Below are positions 1 to 9,378 of a stretch of DNA of 64,000 bases, piece by piece. Both the position numbers and the translations under genes were made by a program. The notes under the pieces were generated by a model. It saw nothing but the letters and a program-made list of their open reading frames with translations, searched no databases and was not told the DNA's origin. This DNA comes from Cupriavidus sp. D39 (GTDB lineage: Bacteria; Pseudomonadota; Gammaproteobacteria; Burkholderiales; Burkholderiaceae). The stretch spans positions 4,588,001 through 4,652,000 of the forward strand of contig NZ_JAPNLE010000009.1 in the NCBI RefSeq assembly GCF_026627925.1, given 5' to 3'. The stretch's first letter is position 1; each line of letters starts with the position of its first letter.

Positions 1-96
1 CGTCAGGAAGATGAAGATCGGCAGCAGGATGCCGAACTCGATCGCGGCGATGCCGCGCGCTGCCTGCCTGCGGCGCAGTGGACGGGTGCGTTTCAT
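1..96 (-). CDS. TadE-like pilus assembly protein, 3' end outside window
   Basis: Only the first 32 codons are inside the window. They begin with an ATG that overlaps the stop of the upstream tadE gene (ATGA). The visible peptide has a basic N-terminus, then a GIAAIEFGILLPIFIFL stretch, the TadE/TadF signature of a hydrophobic segment with a conserved Glu (E21) after AAI. Family knowledge: TadE/TadF are minor pseudopilins of the Flp pilus, processed by the prepilin peptidase. The overlap implies translational coupling in the tad operon. Whether it is TadE, TadF or TadG cannot be decided from the fragment. Confidence 0.75.
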   Translation of the reverse strand, partial: MKRTRPLRRRQAARGIAAIEFGILLPIFIFLT

Positions 97-575
97 CAGA
101 AGGCCTCGTTGCGCATGGTGGCGGCGACGCTGAAGTTGTACTTGCCGCCAGTGGACGTGAAGAAGGCCGCGACCATCGGCGTGAGCAAGGGCCAGGAGCA
201 ATTGACCTGGATCACCACAAGGTCGCCGGCGGCGCCGAACATGCTGCCGCCGCTGGCCTGGCTGGTGCCGTTGACCCAGGTGGTGACCGTCGCGTTCGAC
301 ATGTCGTACACCCCCAGAGAGCTGTCGTGGATCTTCGTCAGCACGGCCACGTAGCGCTGCTGCGAACTGGTATGCGGATCGAGGTTGTCCTGTCCGGTGA
401 CCGCATAGCGCGCGCCTTCGCGCACGGCGTGCTGCATGGTCAGGTTGGCCCACATCATCATGCCGAAGTCCGCGATCGAGAACAGCAGCAGGAAGAACAC
501 GGGGGCCACCAGCGCGAACTCGACCGCGCTGGCGCCGCGTTGCCGCCGGGAAGTCTTGGTGTCCAGGGTTTGCAT
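96..575 (-). CDS. tadE: TadE family minor pilin
   Basis: 159 residues. A basic head is followed by a hydrophobic segment at about residues 14-40 with the motif GASAVEFALVAPVFFLLL, the TadE pattern with the conserved Glu. The remainder is a soluble domain. Family role: minor pseudopilin of the Tad (Flp) pilus secretion system, anchored in the inner membrane. An AAGGGG Shine-Dalgarno lies just upstream of the ATG. It lies 63 bases after tadC, and its stop overlaps the start of the next TadE-like gene, so it belongs to the same operon. Confidence 0.9.
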   Translation of the reverse strand: MQTLDTKTSRRQRGASAVEFALVAPVFFLLLFSIADFGMMMWANLTMQHAVREGARYAVTGQDNLDPHTSSQQRYVAVLTKIHDSSLGVYDMSNATVTTWVNGTSQASGGSMFGAAGDLVVIQVNCSWPLLTPMVAAFFTSTGGKYNFSVAATMRNEAF

Positions 576-638
576 GTCGTAGCCCCTTGTGGATTGCGGC
601 GGTACCGGTGCCAGTACCGGTGCCAGATACGCGGCCCG

Positions 639-1592
639 CTAGCTGGTGCCCATCATGAACGGCATCAGCGAGCGATAGAACTGGATGGCCGGCGAGCCAA
701 GCAGCACCACGAACAACGACGGCAGGATGAAGAAGATCAGCGGGAACAGCAGTTTCACCGCGATCTTTGCCGCGCACTCCTCTGCGTACTGGCGGCGCTT
801 GACGCGCAGTGTGTCCGCGTGCACCCGCAGCGAGTCCGACACGCTTGTGCCGAAACGGTCCGCCTGGATCAGCATGCTGACCAGCATGTCGACGTCTTCC
901 ACGCCCGTGCGCAGCGCCAGGTTGCGGAGCGCCTTCTCGCGTGACAGGCCGGCGCGCAGCTCCAGCACCAGCAACTCAAGCTCCTCGCCCAGCGCGTTGC
1001 GGTTGGCGCGCAATTCCTCGACCACCTTGAGCAAGGCCGCGTCGAGCGCCAGGCCGGCTTCCACGCACACCGTGATCAGGTCGAGCGCATCTGGGAAGTT
1101 CTCGAAAATCTCCAGCTTGCGTTGACGGATGCGCCTGCGCAGCACCAGGTCCGGCAGGTAGAAGCCGGCGATCGCCACGCCCAGCAGCGCGGCGGGCAGC
1201 AGGCGTGGGCTGTCCTCGCTGATCACGCCGCCCGTCAGCACGAACAGCAGCAAGGGGAAGAGCAGGGCCAGCGCGGTCTTGGCGGCGAAGTAGACCGGCA
1301 CCGCGGAGGGGCTGCGCCAGCCGGCGTTCATGAAGCGGGTGCGCAGGGCGGAGCCGTCCCAGCCGTCCTTGGGCAGGGACAGCTTGGCCAGCGGCTTGGA
1401 CACCCGTTCCAGCTTGCGCATCCAGTCGGCCTGCAGCGCGGACGGGGTGGCATCGTCGGGGGCAGCGGCCCGGGTCACCTGCGTGATGCGCCGCTGCAGC
1501 GCATCGCTGCGCAGCAGCATCATGGCGGCCAGCGTGACTCCGAAGGCCAGCAAGAAGGTGAAGACCAGGAGGAGGATTTGCTCGAGTCTCAT
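639..1592 (-). CDS. tadC: Tad pilus inner-membrane platform protein TadC
   Basis: 317 residues, type II secretion GspF/TadC family. An N-terminal membrane helix (residues 4-25) and further hydrophobic segments near residues 105-150 and at the C-terminus (about 275-310) flank the cytoplasmic F domain, with the typical run ENFPDALDLITVCVEAGLAL near residue 165. TadB and TadC form the inner-membrane platform on which the CpaF ATPase acts. It follows tadB by 49 bases and precedes tadE. The length is normal for the family. Confidence 0.93.
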   Translation of the reverse strand: MRLEQILLLVFTFLLAFGVTLAAMMLLRSDALQRRITQVTRAAAPDDATPSALQADWMRKLERVSKPLAKLSLPKDGWDGSALRTRFMNAGWRSPSAVPVYFAAKTALALLFPLLLFVLTGGVISEDSPRLLPAALLGVAIAGFYLPDLVLRRRIRQRKLEIFENFPDALDLITVCVEAGLALDAALLKVVEELRANRNALGEELELLVLELRAGLSREKALRNLALRTGVEDVDMLVSMLIQADRFGTSVSDSLRVHADTLRVKRRQYAEECAAKIAVKLLFPLIFFILPSLFVVLLGSPAIQFYRSLMPFMMGTS

Positions 1593-1641
1593 GATTGTGT
1601 TGGGCGGCGCCCATCCTTTCCTAAGTTGAACTTGTCCCTGC

Positions 1642-2616
1642 CTAGATATGGATACGCACTATCCTGCGCATCCACACCAGGCCAAGCACCATCAGAGCGA
1701 TGGCATAGCCGACGATCCACGGCCCGCTGGGATCCGTCACCAGCGGCGTGAGGAAATCCGGGTTCAGGAAAAACATGGCGCCCGCCACGCCGAAGGGCAT
1801 CAGCGCCAGGATCACGCCAGAGAGCCGTCCCTCGGCCGAGAGCACACGCACCTGGCCCAGCAGCTTCATGCGTTCGCGGATGATGTGGCTGACGTTGCCG
1901 AGGATCTCGGCCAGGTTGCCGCCGGATTCGCGCTGGATCATCACGGCGATCACCAGGTAGCGCAGGTCGGGCAGCGGCGCGCGGGTGGCCAGGTTGTTCA
2001 GCGCGTCGTGCATCGAGGCGCCGTAGTTGATTTCGTCGAAAGCCAGGCGGAACTCCGCGCCGAGCGGATCAGGCAATTCGTCGCCGGCCATGTCGAGCGC
2101 GCTGGAGAAGGAGTGCCCGGCGCGCAGCGCGCGGCTCATCATGTCGGCTCCTTCGGGCAGCTGCGCCTCGATCTGTTGCAGGCGGCGGCTGCGGCGTCGG
2201 TTGACGAACCACAGCGGCACCGGCAGCCAGCACAGGCCCGCGGCGGCGGCCGGCAACGCAGCCAGGTCCAGCAGCAGGCTGATCACGTAGAGTGCCGCCG
2301 CCGGCAGCAAGGTCAGGCCGAGAAAGGTCGACACGTTCCAGTAGAGGCCGGACTGCATCAGCAGGCGGTCCAGCGCCTGGACGCGCGGCGTCTTGCGCAG
2401 CAGGTTCGCGAAGAAGGCCGAGCCGCTCAGCTGGCGCTGCTTGATGATGGACGAGGTCTCGCCTTGCCAGGCCGTCTGCGCCACTGCGCGCAGGCGCCGT
2501 CCCAGGCGCCGCGCGCTGGCGCTGTGCTTGCGCTGCCACCACTGGTAGCCCACCACGATCAGCAGCACGATGGCGATGAAGAGCGAAAGGCCGAAGCCAG
2601 CGAGGGTCGTGTTCAT
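1642..2616 (-). CDS. tadB: Tad pilus inner-membrane platform protein TadB
   Basis: 324 residues, GspF/TadB family. Hydrophobic segments lie near residues 5-25, 95-140 and at the C-terminus (265-320). The soluble F domain carries [20 protein letters not shown] near residue 155, characteristic of TadB. It partners TadC in the Flp pilus assembly platform. An AGGAGA Shine-Dalgarno sits 7 bases before the ATG. It is 31 bases downstream of cpaF in the same operon. Confidence 0.93.
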   Translation of the reverse strand: MNTTLAGFGLSLFIAIVLLIVVGYQWWQRKHSASARRLGRRLRAVAQTAWQGETSSIIKQRQLSGSAFFANLLRKTPRVQALDRLLMQSGLYWNVSTFLGLTLLPAAALYVISLLLDLAALPAAAAGLCWLPVPLWFVNRRRSRRLQQIEAQLPEGADMMSRALRAGHSFSSALDMAGDELPDPLGAEFRLAFDEINYGASMHDALNNLATRAPLPDLRYLVIAVMIQRESGGNLAEILGNVSHIIRERMKLLGQVRVLSAEGRLSGVILALMPFGVAGAMFFLNPDFLTPLVTDPSGPWIVGYAIALMVLGLVWMRRIVRIHI

Positions 2617-2647
2617 GGCGTGGTCTCCTGCGCAGCGTGCGGGTGGG

Positions 2648-4003
2648 TCATACGTCGAAGCGCAGCGAGGGCTCGAACAGCCGGTCCGGCACGCTCAGGC
2701 CGAACGAATGCAGCCGTTCGCAAAAATGCGGCCGCACGCCGGTGGCGCAGAAGTGCCCCTTGACGCGACCTTCCGCGTTCACGCCGGTGCGTTTGAAGGT
2801 AAAGATTTCCTGCATGTTGACCACATCGCTCTCCATGCCGGTGATCTCCTGCACGCTCATCAGCTTGCGCCGGCCGTCGGTCAGGCGCGACACCTGCAGG
2901 ATCACGGTGATCGCCGAGGTGATCTGCTGGCGCATCGTCTTGGGCGGCAGCGCGAGGCCGGCCATGCTGACCATGTTCTCGAGCCGGGTCAGCGCGTCGC
3001 GCGGCGTATTGGCGTGGATGGTGGCGAGCGAGCCTTCGTGCCCGGTGTTCATCGCGTGCAGCATGTCGAGCGCTTCCGCGCCGCGCACTTCGCCGAGGAT
3101 GATGCGGTCCGGGCGCATGCGCAGCGCGTTCTTGACCAGCGCGCGTTGCGTGATCTCGCCCCGGTCCTCGATGTTGGGCGGGCGCGTCTCCAGGCGCAGC
3201 ACGTGGTCCTGCCGGAGCTGCAGTTCCGCCGCATCCTCGATGGTGACGATGCGTTCGCTCGGCGGGATAAAGCCCGAGAGGATATTGAGCAGCGTGGTCT
3301 TGCCGCTGCCGGTGCCGCCCGAGATCAGGATGTTCAGCTTGGCCTTGACCATGGCCTCGATCAGCTGCGCCATCGGCGGCGTGAGCGTCTGCAGCTCCAC
3401 CAGGTCCTTGACCATCAGCGGATTGACGGAGAAGCGCCGGATCGACAGCAGCGGGCCGTCCACTGCCGACGGCGGGATGATCGCATTCACGCGTGAGCCA
3501 TCGGGCAGCCGCGCATCCACCATCGGGCTCGATTCATCGATGCGCCGCCCTACGCGCGACACGATCTTGTCGATGATCTTCATCAGGTGGGCATCGTCGT
3601 TGAAGGTCACCCCCGTCAGTTCCAGCTTGCCGCGGCGCTCCACGTAGACCTGCTTGTACGTATTGACCAGGATGTCCGAGACGGTCGGGTCGCTCAGCAG
3701 GGGTTCGAGCGGGCCGAAGCCGAGCATCTCGTCGCGCACGTCCGACACCAGCCGCTTGCGCTCGGTTTCGTTGATGGGGATATTGCGTTCGTCGATGATG
3801 CGCTCGACCAGCAGCGCCAGCTCGCGCCGTACCTGCTCCGGCGAGAGGCGCTGCAGTTTCTCCAGTTCCACGCGTTCGATGATGGCTTCGTGGATCTCCG
3901 TCTTGAGCTGCTGGTAGGCCGCGTTCGCGGTGTTGCTGGCAGCGCCGATGCGCTCGGTGATGGTTTCGCCAGCCTTCTCGTAGAGTTGTTCACGCAATGA
4001 CAT
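2648..4003 (-). CDS. cpaF: Tad pilus assembly/secretion ATPase CpaF (TadA)
   Basis: 451 residues, close to the usual size of the family. Walker A is [14 protein letters not shown] near residue 230. It is followed by an Asp box ([12 protein letters not shown]), a His-containing segment and Walker B ([16 protein letters not shown]). The N-terminus is the cytoplasmic N-domain of secretion ATPases. Role: hexameric ATPase that powers Flp pilin polymerisation through TadB/TadC. A GGAGAA Shine-Dalgarno precedes the ATG. If the tadZ frame is followed past its amber codon, the gap to this start is 49 bases, like other gaps in this operon, instead of 148. Confidence 0.95.
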   Translation of the reverse strand: MSLREQLYEKAGETITERIGAASNTANAAYQQLKTEIHEAIIERVELEKLQRLSPEQVRRELALLVERIIDERNIPINETERKRLVSDVRDEMLGFGPLEPLLSDPTVSDILVNTYKQVYVERRGKLELTGVTFNDDAHLMKIIDKIVSRVGRRIDESSPMVDARLPDGSRVNAIIPPSAVDGPLLSIRRFSVNPLMVKDLVELQTLTPPMAQLIEAMVKAKLNILISGGTGSGKTTLLNILSGFIPPSERIVTIEDAAELQLRQDHVLRLETRPPNIEDRGEITQRALVKNALRMRPDRIILGEVRGAEALDMLHAMNTGHEGSLATIHANTPRDALTRLENMVSMAGLALPPKTMRQQITSAITVILQVSRLTDGRRKLMSVQEITGMESDVVNMQEIFTFKRTGVNAEGRVKGHFCATGVRPHFCERLHSFGLSVPDRLFEPSLRFDV

Positions 4004-4151
4004 GTCGGTTCTCCGCTGCGCGCCTGGCGCCGATGTGTTTGATCAGGGCTGGCTAGGCATGCTTCTCGATGCGCAGGCCGGTGCCGGCCTGGCTGCCGCG
4101 ATGTCCCAGCAGCTTTTGCAGCAACCCGTCCTCTTTCTTTGCCGCGCCCGG

Positions 4152-5264
4152 CTAGACGCTCTCGACCATCTGCACCAGCGCGCGCGAGATTGCGCTGCGC
4201 TCGGCCAGTTGCAGCACCGGCACGCCCTGGTTGCTGGCGTCGCGTGCCGGCTTGGGATCCGACGGCAGCATGTGCGCGACCTTTGCGCCCAGCGTCTCTT
4301 CCAGCGTGTGCAGGTCCACCGGCGGGTTCTTCTCAAACTGGTTGATCACCATGTGCAGGCGCTCGGTGGGATAGCCCAGCGAGTGGAAGATCTCCATCAG
4401 ATGCCGCCCGGCGCGCAGGTAGGGCAGGGTGAGTTGCAGCACTGGATAGATCCTGTCGCTGTGGTCCAGCACCATGATCGAGGAAGGGTTGATGTCCTGG
4501 CCCACGTCAAAGATGATCACGTCGTATGCCGGGCGCACCAGGTCGAGGATGCTCTCGAGATGGGCTGCCTTGATATCCCCCGCCTTCACCGGGTCGCCGG
4601 CTCCGGCGATGACGTCGAAGTTGGGATGCGCATGCGTGATGCACGCGTCGAGCAAGGCCAGGTCCAGCCGGTCGACTTGCTGGCAGATGTCGGTGAGCAT
4701 GGCCGGCGGCGCCTTGTCCGTGACCAGAAAGGCGGCATCGCCGAACTGCTGGACCAGGTCTACCAGCAGGACGCGCTTGCCGCGCGTGGCGGCAATGGCA
4801 TAGCCGAGGTTGGCGGCGACGAAGGTGGTGCCGCTGCCGCCTTTGCAGGAGGTGAAGGTCAGCGTGCGGGCCTCGGCCTCGGCGCTGCCGTGCGGCTTGA
4901 TCGCCAGGCGTTCCAACTCGTCGTTGAACTCGCGGGGGTCCAGCGGCCAGCGCAGCACGCTGCGCACGCCCATGCGCATGGCGCGCATCAGCAGCTCGGA
5001 GGTTGGCGAGGGCGTGACCAGGATGCAGGGCACGTCCCCCGGCTCCGGAAAGCGCTGGCGCAGGCGTTCCAGCACGTTGAGGCTGAAATCGTCCGCCTGC
5101 AGGATCAGGAAATCGGATGGGTGGATCAGTCCGGCCATGCCGAGCGCCCGCTCCGGATCGGTGCAGACCAGTTGTACCTGCCGCTGCGTCGCGACCTGTC
5201 CGGCCATCGCGGACATTTGCCGGGCCCGCGTCTCGTCGGCCGAGACCAGAATTAGCTTTGCCAT
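4152..5264 (-). CDS. cpaE: Tad pilus localisation protein CpaE/TadZ, possibly ended early by an amber codon
   Basis: 370 residues as read. An N-terminal receiver-like domain (about 1-120) is followed by a ParA/MinD-like ATPase domain with a deviant Walker A, CKGGSGTT, near residue 140. TadZ proteins place the Tad machinery, commonly at a cell pole. The ATG has a GGGAGA Shine-Dalgarno. The reading frame ends with TAG at 4154-4152 but continues without another stop for 32 codons to a second TAG at 4055-4053. That extension reads PGAAKKEDGLLQKLLGHRGS and onward, lysine- and leucine-rich like the end of other CpaE proteins. I therefore suspect the real gene is 4053-5264 (402 residues) with one sense codon changed to TAG. 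Readthrough is the alternative. Confidence 0.9.
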   Translation of the reverse strand: MAKLILVSADETRARQMSAMAGQVATQRQVQLVCTDPERALGMAGLIHPSDFLILQADDFSLNVLERLRQRFPEPGDVPCILVTPSPTSELLMRAMRMGVRSVLRWPLDPREFNDELERLAIKPHGSAEAEARTLTFTSCKGGSGTTFVAANLGYAIAATRGKRVLLVDLVQQFGDAAFLVTDKAPPAMLTDICQQVDRLDLALLDACITHAHPNFDVIAGAGDPVKAGDIKAAHLESILDLVRPAYDVIIFDVGQDINPSSIMVLDHSDRIYPVLQLTLPYLRAGRHLMEIFHSLGYPTERLHMVINQFEKNPPVDLHTLEETLGAKVAHMLPSDPKPARDASNQGVPVLQLAERSAISRALVQMVESV

Positions 5265-5299
5265 CTCGATATCTCCCAGTTTGCGGATCGGCCTCGCGG

Positions 5300-5611
5300 T
5301 CAGGGCGTGGAGCCCAAGGACGATGAGCTGCCCACCCCGATCGCGTAGGCGTTCCCGTCGCTCGGCGGGTTGCGGTACGATGAGTTGTAGCGATCCAGGG
5401 CAAAGGTGGCGCTGCGCGCATCGACCCCGGTCACCGGGTCCGCGTTCGCCGACGCGTCAGGGTTGAGCGTCTGCATGGCACGCACGGTGCGCACGGCGTC
5501 GCCGAAGTGGGCGTCGTACACCGGCGTGGTGGTCATGCAGCCGGCCACGCCGGCCGCCGCGGCAGTGACGGCAAGCCGGGAGAGTCGTGCAGGTAGGTTG
5601 TGGAAGTTCAT
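5300..5611 (-). CDS. Small lipoprotein of the Tad locus
   Basis: 103 residues. A signal peptide with a lipobox (VAGC, Cys25) predicts lipidation after cleavage, followed by a short hydrophilic domain with YDAHFGDAVRTVRAMQTLNP. Proteins of this kind occur between the secretin and CpaE genes of tad loci in Burkholderiaceae. By position it may take the place of CpaD/RcpB as a secretin-associated lipoprotein, but it is much shorter than typical CpaD, so that role is inference. Gaps of 38 and 35 bases to cpaC and tadZ place it in the operon. Confidence 0.82.
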   Translation of the reverse strand: MNFHNLPARLSRLAVTAAAAGVAGCMTTTPVYDAHFGDAVRTVRAMQTLNPDASANADPVTGVDARSATFALDRYNSSYRNPPSDGNAYAIGVGSSSSLGSTP

Positions 5612-5649
5612 GATGTTCCCCTGTTCTTTGCGTTCCGTTGGCATCGGGC

Positions 5650-7544
5650 TCATTGCGTTGAGTCCATGCTCGACGCCGGCGCCGCGGGCGAGCCAGGCAA
5701 GGTAGCGTCGGCGGTGGTTTGCGCTGCCATGGCGCCGGCGGTGGATGCCGGCATGAGCGCGCCAGCGTTGGCCGTGTCGCGCGCGCCGCTCGCGGGCGAG
5801 GTGCTGGTGGTGGGCGCGGCCGGTGCCGGTGCCATGGGTGCGGGAGGGGCGCCAACGGGGGCCGGTGGCATGGGAGGCGGCGCGGTGACCGCGGGATGGC
5901 CTTCCATGTTGCCGTTGATGAAGACCTCGCCCGGGGTCGGCGCGCCGAAGGAGTCCGTGGGCATCGGATAGTTGGCCGGCAGCGGCTTGACTAGCCGGGG
6001 CGTGACCACGAACAGCAGTTCGCTCTTGTCCTGCTGGAAGTTGGTGCTGCGGAACAGGTTGCCCAGCACGGGCAGCTCGCCCGCGCCCGGCAGTGCCTTC
6101 AGGCTTCCCGTGACGTTGCTCTTGATCAGTCCGCCGATGGCAAAGCTCTGGCCGTCCATCACCTGCAGCGTGGTGGAGGCGCGGCGGGTCGTGATCAGCG
6201 GCAGGATGGTGGTGCCACTGAGATTTGGCGCGCTGAGCGCTACGCCGGTCGGCGAGAGCTCGGAGACCTCGGGCGCCACCTTCAGGTTGATCCGGCCGTT
6301 GGCCAGCACGGTCGGCGTGAAGCGCAGGCCGACGCCGAAGGTTTCCTCCTGCAGCGTGATGGTCGTGCCGCCGGCGCTGGAGGCTTGCGGCACCGGGATG
6401 AATACTTTGCCGCCCGCGAGGAAGCTGGCTTCCTGGCCGCTGATGGCCATCAGGTTGGGCTCGGCCAGCACCTTGACCAGGCTGTCGCCTTTCTGTGCAT
6501 CCACGTGGAAGTTGAAGGGCAGGTTGTTGGACTTCATCCCGGAGATCACGCCGGCGCCGCCCGAGAGGAAGTTGGCAAGCAGCCCAAAGCTCCAGCTGCC
6601 GAACGCGCCGTTCAGGTTGGCCGAGGCGCCGAGCTGGTCGATCAGCGTCTTCGATACTTCCGCCACCTTGACTTCCAGCATCACCTGCTGCGGCGAGTCC
6701 ACCGTCATCATGTTGATGATGCGCGGACTGCGCAGCGGCTGCGCGCCGTTGCCGCCGGCGGGCGCGCCGAGCATGCCCAGCCCGCCCATGCTGTTGCCGG
6801 CCATGGCGAGCATCGGGTTTGCCACGGGGACGCCGATCTGCTGCTGCGGCGCCTGCAGCGGGCTGCGGGTTTGCCGCACGACGAAGGCGTTGGCGATGTC
6901 GATGACCATCTGCGCGACGGTGGAGTCGGGCACGTTGCCGCTGAGCACCAAGCTGTCCGCGGCAGAGGCAACGCGCACCTGGCGGGCCTGGGGCAGCAGT
7001 TCGTGCAGGGTCGACTGCAAGCCGCCCGGGTCGGCGCCGACGGTCACGTCGATGACCGAGCAACTGCCGCTCTTGCCCTGCACGATCATGTTTGTCGTTC
7101 CGACATCCAGGCCGAGCAGGTAGAGGGTTTGCGGCGACACCAGCATGGCCTGCACCACGCTGGGGTTGCCCAGCGTGCGCGTGCGCACCGCTTCCGGCAG
7201 CGAGATCATCCGCGACTTGCCAACCGGCACCTGCACCTGCTGCGGCTCGCGCGCGGCGCTGGTGCAGTTCGGCCCGCGGCTGATGCCCGCGTCGGGGGCG
7301 GCGGCGGCACGCTGGCCGCGCCGATGGTGAGCTGGATCGGGCCGGCGGCGGCCAGTTTCATCGCCTGTTGGGTGCCCGGCGCGGTTTGCGCGGCAGCCGC
7401 GGCATCGGCGGCTTGCGCCTGTTCGCTGGCCAGCCAGACGCTGGTCAACGACAGCACGGCCAGCGCGGTGAGGCTCCGCCTTGTGGGGCCGCTGCGCGGC
7501 GCGCTGGCGCGCGGGCTGCCCTCCTGGTGGTGGTCTCGGTCCAT
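5650..7544 (-). CDS. cpaC: Tad pilus outer-membrane secretin CpaC (RcpA), apparent frameshift
   Basis: The gene is read from two frames. The first frame, from an ATG at 7544 with a GGGGGA Shine-Dalgarno, gives a basic head and signal peptide (RRSLTALAVLSLTSVWLAS) and runs to about IGAAS. The second frame carries the secretin: QVPVGKSRMISLPEAVRTRT (BON/N0-like), the N-domain and then the C-terminal secretin domain with VDSPQQVMLEVKVAEVSKTL and the closing MDGQSFAIGGLIKSNVTGS motif, then a Pro/Ala-rich tail of about 85 residues. The frames meet at a run of five C on the coding strand (plus-strand G run 7294-7298). One extra base there restores a single frame of about 631 residues. Role: outer-membrane channel for the Flp pilus. 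Confidence 0.88.
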
Positions 7545-7610
7545 TTGAATTCCCCCGGTTGTTGACCCCATCGGCTGGGGCCGGCATTTGGCAATGTCAA
7601 CGTCTGTGCG

Positions 7611-8462
7611 TTAGAAGCATTCTTGGTTTTGCTGCATGCCGCTGATCACGCCTACGCAGTTGGTGGCGATCTTCTTTTCTGTGAGGCGATGCACGACCTG
7701 GACGGCCTTGACCACCACCGGCGCGGCCACCGCGGCCTTGAGCACCGGCTCGTTGAGCAGGCTGCGCTTGGTGGCGCCGGCGGTGTCCACGGGATGCGGG
7801 TCGATCTGGTTGCGCAACACCAGCGAGAGCGTGCCCACGCTGCGCGCCAGGTCGAGCTTTTCCGCTTCCTCGGGCGAGACTTCGAGCGTCACGGCGTTCA
7901 CCACCTTGGGTTTGGTCTCGTCGCGATTGACCTCTTGCGCGATGGCCAGCACCAGGATCTTCTCCAGCACGATCTTCGAGATCGACTGTTCGTTCTGCGT
8001 GGTGTTCTCGCCCTTGGTGGTGTCCTTCTGGGTGTTCACGATGATGTCGACGAAGCTGCCCGGCAGCGCGAAACCCGCCACGCCCACCACGTCGTTTACG
8101 CGCACCGTGATGGCACGCTTGCCGTCGGCAATCACCGCGGAGAGTCCGCCGCGGGTGCCAATGGGCGTGAGCTTGGATTCCAGGATGGGCTCGCCGCGCA
8201 TGACGCTGGACTTGGTCACCCGTCCGTCGATCAGTTTCTGGTCGGTCAGCGCGCCGGGCGGCAGGCTGTCGCGCGGCCAGTCGACGGCCTTGACGAATTC
8301 GGGCGCGAGCCGTTGCCCCAGGTTGATGTCGGTCGCGGCCACCACCACCTTGGTCACGCTGCCCGAGCTTTGCTGCATCATCCAGCGCGAGGCCAGGACA
8401 ACGGCTGCCAGGCCGGCCAGGGCCGCCACCAGCAGCATCACGATTGCGCGTACATTTCTCAT
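7611..8462 (-). CDS. cpaB: Tad pilus assembly protein CpaB (RcpC)
   Basis: 283 residues. One N-terminal membrane helix (residues 6-27) is followed by a SAF domain (VVVAATDINLGQRLAPEF, residues about 38-100) and the RcpC/CpaB domain with GKRAITVRVNDVVGVAGFAL and PGSFVDIIVNT. Family knowledge: a periplasmic, inner-membrane-anchored partner of the CpaC secretin. The ATG has a strong GGGGAGGA Shine-Dalgarno. It ends with Cys-Phe and sits 66 bases before the cpaC start. Confidence 0.93.
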   Translation of the reverse strand: MRNVRAIVMLLVAALAGLAAVVLASRWMMQQSSGSVTKVVVAATDINLGQRLAPEFVKAVDWPRDSLPPGALTDQKLIDGRVTKSSVMRGEPILESKLTPIGTRGGLSAVIADGKRAITVRVNDVVGVAGFALPGSFVDIIVNTQKDTTKGENTTQNEQSISKIVLEKILVLAIAQEVNRDETKPKVVNAVTLEVSPEEAEKLDLARSVGTLSLVLRNQIDPHPVDTAGATKRSLLNEPVLKAAVAAPVVVKAVQVVHRLTEKKIATNCVGVISGMQQNQECF

Positions 8463-8575
8463 TTGATGGTCCTCCCCAGTTTGAATCCCGGCGTCGGCGC
8501 GCCGCCAGGCGATGCGCGAGCGCGTCCCTTGGCTGTCACGCCAAACTCCATGTCAGCGGTGCCGCGTGGCGGCGT

Positions 8576-8749
8576 TCAGTTGCAGGCGGAGATGCGGCGT
8601 CCGTGGCCGTGCGCGCTCCGGCGGCAGCGCAGCAGCGCGGCACGCGTGCGCCGGTGTGCGAGCCATTGGCGATAGAGGCCGGTATTCTCGCGCCGGCGCT
8701 TATGCGACGGCGCGGATGAGGGTGGGGCGGTGGACAGGTGCTCGCGCAT
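8576..8749 (-). CDS. Possible small basic protein between cpaA and cpaB
   Basis: 57 codons starting at an ATG preceded by GGGAGAGAACC, a good Shine-Dalgarno at usual spacing. The product is very arginine- and histidine-rich with no recognisable domain and no membrane segment. Support rests on the ribosome-binding site and on its position in a gap of about 360 bases between cpaA and cpaB, where no other gene is evident. The composition also fits random translation of GC-rich DNA, so this is tentative. Confidence 0.3.
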   Translation of the reverse strand: MREHLSTAPPSSAPSHKRRRENTGLYRQWLAHRRTRAALLRCRRSAHGHGRRISACN

Positions 8750-8822
8750 GATGGTTCTCTCCCTTTTCTCAGCCCACTGGCGGGGCCTGTGTACCGATGT
8801 CCGTCGCGTAGCGCTGCGTACC

Positions 8823-9350
8823 TCAGAGCGTGCCTGCCATGACCAGCAGGACGCCGCCTGCCATCGCGACGGCGTAGGGCAGGCGTGCGGTTGTTTCCAT
8901 CTGGTCGTTGCCCGTCGCAGTGGCGCGCCAGCCAAACGGCAGCCACAGCAGCCGCGCAGACAGGCTCGCCAGGGTCTGGCGCGCGTGTTTGCGTGTCAGC
9001 ATGATGGTCACCGCCATCACGCCGCCAAGCAGGAAGCTGGCGACCACGATATGCAGTGCGGCTTGCACGCCCACGAAGGCGCCGATGCTTGCCATCAGCT
9101 TGGCGTCTCCGGCGCCCAGCGCGCCGATCAGGTAGAGCACGAGGAACGGTGCCAGGCCGGCCGCCGCCCCGGTTAGCCACGCCCAGCTGCCTGCGCTAAT
9201 GCCGTGGCCGAAGACCTGCACGAGCCATGCTGCCTGCAAGCCTGCCAGCACCAGCCAGTTCGGAATCCGGTGGCTGCGCAGATCGCTGATCGCGGCAATG
9301 CCGAGCATGGCGAGCAGCAGTCCGTTGGCGGTGAGGTCGAGTGCGCGCAT
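8823..9350 (-). CDS. cpaA: Type IV prepilin peptidase CpaA (TadV)
   Basis: 175 residues, the size of the short A24 peptidases without the methylase domain. Several membrane helices are present. The two catalytic aspartates of the family are visible: one in AAISDLRSHRIPN near residue 23 and one in the GxGD motif, GALGAGDAKLMASIG, near residue 80. It cleaves the leader of Flp pilin and the TadE-like pseudopilins at the inner membrane. A GGAGG Shine-Dalgarno precedes the ATG. It lies 28 bases after flp. Confidence 0.93.
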   Translation of the reverse strand: MRALDLTANGLLLAMLGIAAISDLRSHRIPNWLVLAGLQAAWLVQVFGHGISAGSWAWLTGAAAGLAPFLVLYLIGALGAGDAKLMASIGAFVGVQAALHIVVASFLLGGVMAVTIMLTRKHARQTLASLSARLLWLPFGWRATATGNDQMETTARLPYAVAMAGGVLLVMAGTL

Positions 9351-9378
9351 GGCATGCCTCCGTGGGCAGGCGTTCTTG

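Noticed and set aside
5300..7063. 587-codon open frame on the minus strand covering cpaC and the lipoprotein
   Set aside because: Most of it is an Arg/Ala-rich shadow of cpaC. Only its last 103 codons, starting at the ATG at 5611 with a lipobox, look real.
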